From contig CALFYA010000066.1 of NCBI GenBank assembly GCA_937952925.1, forward strand, positions 1 to 13,237: a stretch of DNA of 13,237 nucleotides, given 5' to 3'. The notes under the pieces were generated by a model, which was not told the DNA's origin, made no database searches, and saw only the letters and a program-made list of their open reading frames with translations. Origin of the DNA: an uncultured Moraxellaceae bacterium. GTDB taxonomy: Bacteria; Pseudomonadota; Gammaproteobacteria; Pseudomonadales; Moraxellaceae. Shown here piece after piece: positions 6,364 to 12,240 of the stretch (position 1 is the first letter of the stretch; each line of letters opens with the position of its first letter). Both the position numbers and the translations under genes were made by a program.

Positions 6364-7878
6364 TTAATCCTCATGTTGTTTTTGTTCAGCGACTTTGGCA
6401 ATCACCCACAAAATCAATGTGGCAATCAACGTCAGCATCAAGCTACCCGAACCAAACAGAATCAGCGGAAGATTGAGCAACCACAAGATACCTGCCATCC
6501 ATTTAAAAATCAGACCATGCGCCACATCGATGGATGGTGTTGCCGCTTGCGTTTTTTTGGTGGCGGATTTGGCTTGGGGATGGGCGGGTTTGGGCTGCTT
6601 TTTGCCAAACCATGTGCGCACGATCGAGCCTGCAATCGGCTCGCTGTGGCTCCATGTGATTTCTTGGGTATTTTGTTCGGCAGTTAGGGTTTGTTTGCCA
6701 CGTTGATAATCGCGGATGCTGTTGGTGTCGCCAATTTTAATCCGCCAGTTAAACGCACCAACGGCATACATCACCCGACCTTGATAGCGCCATTCCAAAT
6801 TCCAGCGCTCGTTTTTCCACAACACATAACCCGATTTTTCTTCGGGTAGCTCATTGAGTACCGTGACTTTTTGCCAGTCACTCGCTCCTTCATCGACCAG
6901 CCACAAAAACCCAGCACTGGTGCTGTATAGCAAATATTCTGTCCATAAACTCGATTCGTCTGCATCGCCCGCTTCTTCCATTTGGGCAATACCAATCAGC
7001 ACGTAGTCTAGACCTGCAATCTTGCCTTGATCACCAAGTTGTAATGCGGTTTTGAGGGTGGTGAGTTCTTTGTGCTTGGCCAACACGGTGGCGGTATCGC
7101 CTGCTATGGCTACCTCGGCTCGGCATGCCGGACAGACCAAATGCTCAGCCACCCCAAATACATACGGCACTGCGCTACCACAGTTTGGACACGCTAGGCT
7201 TTGCAAACCACCTTTGATTTTTCCTGCACTGTCACTGATTTGATCGGTATCACGCAACAACTGCATGTGTAGTTCAGGGAGGCTCACCGCACGCCCTGCA
7301 AAGCCTTCAGGCTGTGTGCGGCCTTCACTATAATCGAGGGTCAAAAACTGCTGATCTTTGCGCAGATCAGCCACTCGTGCTTGCCAACCTTGCCCCACCA
7401 CAAAGGGCAACTCACCTTGTCCGCCCGTACACTGTGCCGTGCGCAAATCTGTTACCCGAAAGTCACGGGCTTTATAAAAGACCGGTTTATTGACACTCAA
7501 CTGCTCAAAGCGTGGCGCGGTGGGTACGACGCCCACTGAACGGGTCAGGATGTATTGCCCTGAGCCATCGGACAGCCAGCCATTGCTGCCATCCTCAAAC
7601 TGCAAGTACCACTCGTTCCACATCCCATCGCTGTATTGCAACTGGATTCGACCAACCAACGCAAAGCCAACGCCCTGATCAACGCCGCTCGCGCCAATTT
7701 GGAGTGGGCTAAAGTCTTCGAGTACCGCCGACATTTTGCCTTGGTCTTTGACGTGATCTGCTTCGCGCAGCACCGTACTTTGGCAATACTCACACACCGC
7801 CATGACCGATGCTGCCGAGCGAAACGGCACACGCGCACCGCAGCTCGGACACGTGGCCTGAAACAAGATCGCGGTCAT
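6364..7878 (-). CDS. DUF4178 protein with duplicated zinc ribbon and C-terminal membrane helices
   Basis: It has 504 residues of unknown biochemical role. The layout is a tandem repeat: zinc ribbon C10/C13-C29/C32 followed by a DUF4178-type beta-rich domain (about 55-200; WNEWYLQFEDGSNGWLSDG), then zinc ribbon C230/C233-C249/C252 and a second DUF4178-type domain (about 270-400; LWTEYLLYSTSAGFLWLVDE). Both ribbons have the same CxxC-x15-CxxC spacing, so the halves look duplicated. A Lys/Pro/Ala-rich linker (425-450) leads to two hydrophobic segments near 458-476 and 479-497 and a charged end. This suggests a soluble body anchored to the membrane. The start at 7878 is 6 nt after the SPFH stop with only a weak ribosome site, suggesting coupling. 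The family often neighbours SPFH and DUF350 genes. Confidence 0.85.
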   Translation of the reverse strand: MTAILFQATCPSCGARVPFRSAASVMAVCEYCQSTVLREADHVKDQGKMSAVLEDFSPLQIGASGVDQGVGFALVGRIQLQYSDGMWNEWYLQFEDGSNGWLSDGSGQYILTRSVGVVPTAPRFEQLSVNKPVFYKARDFRVTDLRTAQCTGGQGELPFVVGQGWQARVADLRKDQQFLTLDYSEGRTQPEGFAGRAVSLPELHMQLLRDTDQISDSAGKIKGGLQSLACPNCGSAVPYVFGVAEHLVCPACRAEVAIAGDTATVLAKHKELTTLKTALQLGDQGKIAGLDYVLIGIAQMEEAGDADESSLWTEYLLYSTSAGFLWLVDEGASDWQKVTVLNELPEEKSGYVLWKNERWNLEWRYQGRVMYAVGAFNWRIKIGDTNSIRDYQRGKQTLTAEQNTQEITWSHSEPIAGSIVRTWFGKKQPKPAHPQAKSATKKTQAATPSIDVAHGLIFKWMAGILWLLNLPLILFGSGSLMLTLIATLILWVIAKVAEQKQHED

Positions 7879-7884
7879 TACCGA

Positions 7885-8907
7885 TTAGCCCATCAGCTTT
7901 TTCAAGATTTCAGCTTTGCTGCTGTCGTAATCGGCTTGGGTAATCAGCCCTTGATCCAGTAGCGCTTTGAGTTTGCTCAGGCGTGCCGCAGGATCATCTG
8001 CTGCGGGCGTGGCTGCAACAGATGCAGGTTGTTGTGGCGCTTGGCCTGCCATCGCGCTGGCGATGGCACCGGTCATCATTTGCCCGACACTGACACCAGC
8101 GGCGAGTCCTGCGCCAATCCCTGCCAAACCACCTTCATTTTGTGCCGCCAGCGGAATGGATTCCGCCACTTGGTATTGGGTATATTTGTTCAGATCGCCC
8201 ATCATGCCCATCGAAATTCGTCGGTCGAGCGCTTTTTGTAGCTCTTCGGGCAGTGAAATATTTTCCACCACAAACTGATCTAGCTTAAGGCCATAACGGG
8301 CAAACAAGGGCGTGAGTGCTTGTTTAATTTGATCCGCCATGATGCCTTGATTGGCGGCCAAATCCAAAAACGGGACGCCACTGGCGGCAATCGCTGTGCT
8401 GATATTGGAGATGATCAGGTTACGCAGTTGTGGTTCTAGCTGCTCGCTGCTGTAGCTGGCATTTGCACCAGTAATTTCTTTATAAAAGGCTGCTGCGTCG
8501 ACCAATTGGTACGAATACATGCCAAACGCACGCAAACGCACCATGCCAAAATCGCTGTCACGGATGGTAAGTGGCTGCGCAGTGCCCCATTTGCGTCCCA
8601 TCATCAAACGGGTGCTAAAGAACAGCACATCCGATTTGAATGGTGACGCAAACAGCTTGTCCCAGTTTTTCAGGTTGGTCAGCAGTGGTAGGTTTTGGGT
8701 GTTGAGCGTATACAGCCCTGCGCCAAACACATCTGCGACTTGGCCTTCGTTGACAAACACCGCCACTTGCCCATCGCGCACGGTGAGTTTGGCACCATTT
8801 TGGATTTCATTGTCTTGCATCGGATAGCGCCACATCAACTCGTTGTCGCCTTGGCTATCCCACTCAATCACATCAATAAATTGCTTACGAATAAATGAAC
8901 CTAACAT
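7885..8907 (-). CDS. SPFH-domain protein with C-terminal SHOCT domain (YdjI-like)
   Basis: It has 340 residues. Residues 1-240 fit the SPFH/'virion core protein' type represented by B. subtilis YdjI: MLGSFIRKQFIDVIEW start, YPMQDNEIQNGAKLTVRDGQ at 28-47, and a helical part ending LPEELQKALDRRISMGMMGD. A Gly/Ala-rich hydrophobic stretch (258-290), a Pro/Ala linker (291-303) and a SHOCT domain (304-340; LSKLKALLDQGLITQADYD, ending EILKKLMG) follow. SPFH proteins assemble into membrane-associated rings or scaffolds; YdjI works with PspA in B. subtilis. The open frame starts at 8931, but ATG 8907 is preferred because AAGGAG (8915-8920) lies 7 nt upstream and the family starts MLG-F-. It is 11 nt after the DUF350 gene. 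Confidence 0.88.
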   Translation of the reverse strand: MLGSFIRKQFIDVIEWDSQGDNELMWRYPMQDNEIQNGAKLTVRDGQVAVFVNEGQVADVFGAGLYTLNTQNLPLLTNLKNWDKLFASPFKSDVLFFSTRLMMGRKWGTAQPLTIRDSDFGMVRLRAFGMYSYQLVDAAAFYKEITGANASYSSEQLEPQLRNLIISNISTAIAASGVPFLDLAANQGIMADQIKQALTPLFARYGLKLDQFVVENISLPEELQKALDRRISMGMMGDLNKYTQYQVAESIPLAAQNEGGLAGIGAGLAAGVSVGQMMTGAIASAMAGQAPQQPASVAATPAADDPAARLSKLKALLDQGLITQADYDSSKAEILKKLMG

Positions 8908-8918
8908 CTTGTCACTCC

Positions 8919-9335
8919 TTACGACAAACATGCCGCATTTAAAATCCCGATAGAAAGCGCGACCGCCCCCATCAAACCACCCACTGCGCTGTTATTGGCT
9001 TCTAAGTGATCTTTGAGATTGGGGATAATCCGTGACATCGCCAAATAGCCGATGAGCTGCACCATCATCGCTGCCACCGCCCAGCCCCAAAAGCCCACCA
9101 AGCTACTATGATAAATCGCACTCGACGCCAAGGTGAGCGCAAATCCGACCATTGCCCCACCCAAACTGAGCGCTGCTGCGGTATGTCCTTCACGAATCAA
9201 GGTGAGTTCATCATAGGGGGTAATCCGCACATAAATCACGGCAAAACTAAACAGCAAAAATAAGCCACTGAGCAAATACAGGGTATAACGATAAAAATAC
9301 TCAGCCGAAATCAAATCCGGTGGCAGCATATCCAT
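8919..9335 (-). CDS. DUF350 family inner-membrane protein (YjfL-like)
   Basis: It has 138 residues and four predicted membrane helices near 18-36, 52-75, 80-102 and 115-135. The small-residue-rich helix SLGGAMVGFALTLASSAIYHS and the closing GGLMGAVALSIGILNAA are characteristic of DUF350/YjfL. Its biochemical role is unknown. Members sit beside SPFH, DUF4178, PspA-like or polyamine/ATP-grasp genes and are thought to belong to membrane-stress modules. It is the first gene of this cassette. The ATG at 9335 has only a weak ribosome site (GGA about 11 nt upstream), and no in-frame alternative start lies nearby. A second ATG is two codons in. Confidence 0.88.
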   Translation of the reverse strand: MDMLPPDLISAEYFYRYTLYLLSGLFLLFSFAVIYVRITPYDELTLIREGHTAAALSLGGAMVGFALTLASSAIYHSSLVGFWGWAVAAMMVQLIGYLAMSRIIPNLKDHLEANNSAVGGLMGAVALSIGILNAACLS

Positions 9336-9597
9336 GAGGGATGTCCGTGTTTGATGATCTTTGAAATCAGCTTACTTGAGCAAATATGACAGCGCAATCA
9401 GCAGTTGTGATATTGACAACACATCTTCGATTTTCGGCATAGCACCCAATTGGCGGGAATGCTCGAAAACCATCTGGAATTGGCAATAAAGCGCATTGTT
9501 TAGGCCACTTCACTTCGGCTTCACTAAGGCCACTCCTGCACGGGTTGGCATGATGCCCACTCTGCATTGACCGTTATAAATCGTATGGAATGTGACC
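9336..9597. other. Divergent intergenic region between DUF350 gene and acyl-CoA dehydrogenase gene
   Basis: This must hold the promoters of both divergent units, but I find no convincing pair of hexamers. TATAAA at 9575-9580 could be a plus-strand -10 box for the dehydrogenase, without a recognisable -35. Visible small structures are an inverted repeat GTTGT/ACAAC at 9404-9420 (7-nt centre) and direct repeats of GGCCACT at 9503-9509 and 9528-9534, with CTTCACT copies between them. A 66-codon minus-strand ORF (9567-9367) has no ribosome site or recognisable protein content. Confidence 0.4.
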
Positions 9598-10773
9598 ATG
9601 AGCGCTGTCAATTTGCTTCGCCCTCTCCCCCCAATGACACCACGTACCTTGTACACCGAAGAGCATGAAGCCTTCCGTGACACCGCACGTCGTTTCTTTG
9701 AAACTGAGATTGCGCCATACCACGAAAAATGGGCAGAACAACAACATCTCGACCGCAACATTTGGAACAAAGCCGGTGAACTCGGCTTGCTGTGCTGCAC
9801 CATGCCTGAGCAATACGGCGGCAGCGGCGTTGACCGTCGCTACAGCGCGATTTTGATGGAAGAGCAAGCCTACGCGCTCGACTCTGCATCGGGTTTTGCC
9901 CTGCACTCCGATATCGTCGCCAACTACATTTTGAACTTCGGTAACGAAGAGCAAAAAATGGCTTGGTTGCCCAAAATGGCTACCGGCGAAGCGATTGGCG
10001 CGATTGCCATGACCGAACCGGGTACTGGCTCAGATTTGCAAGGCATCCGCACCACCGCTGTGCTTGATGGCGACGACTACGTGGTCAACGGCTCAAAAAT
10101 CTTTATCACCAACGGCTATCTGTGCGATGTGGCTGTGGTCGCCGTAAAAACCGGCAACAGCGATAAAGGTGCTGCCAACATTTCGTTGTTGATCATGGAT
10201 GCTCATGCTCAAGGCTTTAGCAAAGGCAAACCGCTGAAAAAAGTCGGTATGCACGGTCAAGACACCTGTGAGTTGTTCTTTGACAACGTGCGTGTGCCCA
10301 AAGCCAACCTACTTGGCATGGAAGGCATGGGCTTTATCATGTTGATGAAAGAGTTGGCATGGGAACGTCTAATGGTCGGCATCATGTCGCAAGCGGCTGC
10401 CGAAGCAGTATTTGCCCACACCGTGCAATACACCAAAGACCGTAAAGCCTTTGGCAAGCCGATTGGTGCATTCCAAAACACCCGCTTTAAGCTGGCTGAA
10501 ATCCGTACCAAAATCGACATCGGTCGTGTGTACACCGACCGCTGTATGGAGCAGCAAGTCAAAGGTGAATTGACCGTTGAAGCGGCAGCTGCGTCCAAAT
10601 ACTGGTTGTCGGATATGGTCAATCAGATCGTCGATGAGTGTGTGCAGTTGCATGGTGGCTACGGCTTTATGATGGAATATCCGGTCGCCCGCGCCTATGT
10701 GGACAACCGCGCCCACCGGATTTATGCAGGCACCAACGAAATCATGAAAGAGCTGATTGCGCGTGGTCTGTAA
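9598..10773 (+). CDS. Acyl-CoA dehydrogenase, long-chain (LCAD-like) type
   Basis: FAD-dependent oxidation of acyl-CoA to trans-2-enoyl-CoA, passing electrons to electron-transfer flavoprotein; cytoplasmic. It has 391 residues from ATG 9598. The family layout is present: N-terminal helices, beta domain with AMTEPGTGSDLQ (about 137-148), and C-terminal helical domain with RKAFGKPIGAFQ and LHGGYGFMMEYPVAR, ending YAGTNEIMKELIARGL. The glutamate used as base in medium-chain enzymes is replaced by Ala in YAGT. Instead Glu256 in MKELAWERLMVG lies at the helix position used by LCAD and isovaleryl-CoA dehydrogenase. The in-frame GTG at 9592 is too close to GGA (9587-9589). ATG 9598 is 8 nt away, but ATG 9634 (MTPRTLYTEEHE) fits typical family N-termini and remains possible. 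Substrate chain length is not proven. Confidence 0.93.
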   Translation: MSAVNLLRPLPPMTPRTLYTEEHEAFRDTARRFFETEIAPYHEKWAEQQHLDRNIWNKAGELGLLCCTMPEQYGGSGVDRRYSAILMEEQAYALDSASGFALHSDIVANYILNFGNEEQKMAWLPKMATGEAIGAIAMTEPGTGSDLQGIRTTAVLDGDDYVVNGSKIFITNGYLCDVAVVAVKTGNSDKGAANISLLIMDAHAQGFSKGKPLKKVGMHGQDTCELFFDNVRVPKANLLGMEGMGFIMLMKELAWERLMVGIMSQAAAEAVFAHTVQYTKDRKAFGKPIGAFQNTRFKLAEIRTKIDIGRVYTDRCMEQQVKGELTVEAAAASKYWLSDMVNQIVDECVQLHGGYGFMMEYPVARAYVDNRAHRIYAGTNEIMKELIARGL

Positions 10774-10790
10774 TTGATCTGATGTGTCAC

Positions 10791-10826
10791 ACAAGCCCCC
10801 ACTCTTGGGGGCTTGTTGGTTTTGGT
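10791..10826 (+). terminator. Rho-independent terminator after acyl-CoA dehydrogenase
   Basis: A perfect 10-bp stem (ACAAGCCCCC, 10791-10800; GGGGGCTTGT, 10807-10816) with a 6-nt ACTCTT loop is followed by TGGTTTTGGTTATT. It lies 17 nt after the stop at 10773. On the opposite strand the hairpin is not followed by a T run, so it should act mainly on plus-strand transcripts, though the stem may also slow the convergent minus-strand transcript. Confidence 0.9.
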
Positions 10827-11062
10827 TATTTCAAATCGCTCAAGCTTGCACCAAAATTGATATGAAAGACTTGCCCATCCAACACCAAGGCCGGTACAGA
10901 CTGTACCCCTATTTTCTCAGCCGCTGTTAGCAACTCCGGTTGCTCGCCCAAATGCACCACCTTGACTTGATATTGGGTGGGGTCAATCGCTTGGGCAAGC
11001 TGTTGTTCGGCAGCCACACAGACAGGGCAGCCAGCATGATAAAATGTCGCGACTTGTGCCAT
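10826..11062 (-). CDS. Small thioredoxin/glutaredoxin-fold protein with CPVC motif
   Basis: It has 78 residues with a minimal thioredoxin fold. The redox motif is C12-P-V-C15 (YHAGCPVCVAAEQQL), with the conserved cis-proline region at SVPALVLDG (P57) and a C-terminal helix start. This length is closer to glutaredoxin-like or thioredoxin-2-like mini-proteins than to classical thioredoxin (about 105). It probably performs thiol-disulphide exchange in the cytoplasm, since no signal peptide is seen. The substrate is unknown. The ATG at 11062 has AGGAG 6 nt upstream. It diverges from the HxlR-type regulator, so regulation by that protein is plausible but inferred. Confidence 0.85.
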   Translation of the reverse strand: MAQVATFYHAGCPVCVAAEQQLAQAIDPTQYQVKVVHLGEQPELLTAAEKIGVQSVPALVLDGQVFHINFGASLSDLK

Positions 11063-11085
11063 GATATTCTCCTGAATAGATCATC

Positions 11086-11099
11086 GTGCAACACTGCAC
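11086..11099. repeat. Inverted repeat GTGCA-ACAC-TGCAC upstream of the thioredoxin-fold gene
   Basis: Perfect 5-bp arms with a 4-nt centre, 24 nt upstream of the minus-strand thioredoxin-fold start codon. It could be an operator in the divergent regulator/thioredoxin region or a chance palindrome. Confidence 0.35.
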
Positions 11100-11127
11100 A
11101 CACGCACCTTAACCGCCGTATGAATCA

Positions 11128-11155
11128 TTGAAAATCAGGCACTTTTTGGTAAGAT
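11128..11155 (+). promoter_or_regulatory. Sigma-70-like promoter for the HxlR-family gene
   Basis: TTGAAA (11128-11133) and TAAGAT (11150-11155) are separated by 16 nt. Transcription would start near 11162, about 40 nt before the TTG start codon. The -10 box and start point overlap the repeated CAC.TTTTGGT. element, consistent with control by a repressor bound there. Confidence 0.55.
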
Positions 11156-11170
11156 ACGCACCTTTTGGTG
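11140..11170. promoter_or_regulatory. Candidate operator: two copies of a CAC.TTTTGGT. element
   Basis: CACTTTTTGGTA (11140-11151) and CACCTTTTGGTG (11159-11170) agree at 10 of 12 positions and are 19 bp apart. The second is a perfect inverted repeat CACC-TTTT-GGTG. They flank the -10 box of the regulator promoter. Binding by the adjacent HxlR-family protein is inference from position. Confidence 0.45.
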
Positions 11171-11185
11171 TAAATTGTGGTTTTT

Positions 11186-11191
11186 GTGGAG
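11186..11191 (+). promoter_or_regulatory. Ribosome binding site deciding the TTG start of the HxlR-family gene
   Basis: GTGGAG is followed after 9 nt by TTG at 11201. No in-frame ATG exists upstream; the GTG at 11177 has no ribosome site. The site therefore favours a TTG start giving MSEPDRYRQIEDVIGCKW. Confidence 0.6.
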
Positions 11192-11200
11192 ATAAAAAAC

Positions 11201-11509
11201 TTGAGCGAACCCGATCGCTATCGACAGATTGAAGATGTGATTGGCTGCAAATGGTCAGTCAGCGTACTACAAGCCGTTGCCCAAGGCATTGATCGCCCTG
11301 CGGCGCTTGAGCGTCATATTGATGGCATCTCCACCAAAGTGTTGACCGAACGGCTACGTAAGCTCACCGCCTTTGGCCTTTTACACAAGCAGGTGTTTGC
11401 TGAAGTGCCACCGCGCACGCAGTATCAACTCACGCCACAAGGCGAAAAACTCAGTCAAATTTTGGCGCAGATTGCAATGCTCAATCACGATCTAGATAAA
11501 ACGATCTAA
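11201..11509 (+). CDS. HxlR-family winged-helix transcriptional regulator
   Basis: It has 102 residues, almost entirely the HxlR domain. Visible are the N-terminal IGCKWSVSVLQAV, the recognition-helix segment HIDGISTKVLTERLRKLTAF and the wing EVPPRTQYQLTPQGEKL. C16, just before K17-W18, is at the position of the conserved redox-sensing Cys of HypR/YodB-type members; whether it senses oxidants here is inference. It diverges from a CPVC thioredoxin-fold gene, a pairing consistent with control of a thiol-redox protein. The TTG start is chosen from the ribosome site at 11186-11191; the frame is open from GTG 11177. It ends 28 nt before the convergent DedA stop with no clear terminator between. 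Confidence 0.92.
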   Translation: MSEPDRYRQIEDVIGCKWSVSVLQAVAQGIDRPAALERHIDGISTKVLTERLRKLTAFGLLHKQVFAEVPPRTQYQLTPQGEKLSQILAQIAMLNHDLDKTI

Positions 11510-11537
11510 ACACCTCTTTCGCTCACCTGACACACCA

Positions 11538-12167
11538 TTAAGACACTTTCGCCTTTTTCTGTGCAATCGCCGCAAACACCGCTGGCATCACACTTAAAAC
11601 TACAATCCCCAAACTAATCACCGTCACGTTTTCTTTGATAATCGGGATATTACCGAGCGCCACACCTGCCCAAATAAAGAAATTGATCCACAGCACACCA
11701 CCAATCACATTAAAACGTACAAAATGACGATACGGCATATGGCTGACCCCTGCCACAAATGGCACAAAGGTACGGATAATCGGCATAAACCGCGCCAACA
11801 CAATCGACTTACCACCATGATCAATAAAGAATTGTTGAGCCAATTTGAGATGGTCTTGCTTAATCCAGCGCGACTCAATGGTATAAATTTTACGCCCGAC
11901 TTTATGCCCAATCATATAATTGACTTGATCGCCACTGATCGCCGCAATCATCAGCAGTACCACCAATAGCCACGGGTTCATCAGCCCTGCCGCACAAAAC
12001 ATCCCTGCGGCAAACAACAAGCTATCACCGGGTAAAAACGGCATCACAATCAAGCCAGTTTCCACAAAAATAATGGCAAATAAAATGCCGTACACCCACA
12101 CCCCGTAGTTTTGGATAAACTCGGCTAAGTGTTGATCTACATGCAAAATAAAATCGATCAGTTCCAT
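11538..12167 (-). CDS. DedA-family inner-membrane protein
   Basis: It has 209 residues with several hydrophobic segments. Family landmarks are FVETGLIVMPFLPGDSLLFA (34-53), GDQVNYMIGHKVGRK (79-93) and RFMPIIRTFVPFVAGVSHMP (126-145). E36, D48, R126 and R132 align with the functionally essential acidic and arginine residues reported for E. coli YqjA/YghB (E39, D51, R130, R136). DedA proteins are proton-coupled transporters, several linked to lipid-carrier recycling and envelope homeostasis; which substrate applies here is unknown. The ATG at 12167 is chosen (MELIDFIL) although its ribosome site is weak; the frame is open 17 codons further, where the residues look non-DedA. TATAAC at 12221-12226 with TTAAGT 17 nt upstream is a poor promoter candidate. 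Confidence 0.93.
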   Translation of the reverse strand: MELIDFILHVDQHLAEFIQNYGVWVYGILFAIIFVETGLIVMPFLPGDSLLFAAGMFCAAGLMNPWLLVVLLMIAAISGDQVNYMIGHKVGRKIYTIESRWIKQDHLKLAQQFFIDHGGKSIVLARFMPIIRTFVPFVAGVSHMPYRHFVRFNVIGGVLWINFFIWAGVALGNIPIIKENVTVISLGIVVLSVMPAVFAAIAQKKAKVS

Positions 12168-12240
12168 GCTCGGCTCACAACGTCGGGGGTTGCGGCATGG
12201 TATCAGGTTGCCCATCAAGGGTTATAGGGATTGTGTTGGT

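Noticed and set aside
9367..9567. 66-codon minus-strand ORF upstream of the DUF350 gene
   Set aside because: No ribosome site, no hydrophobic or domain pattern, and it overlaps the probable promoter region of both divergent units.
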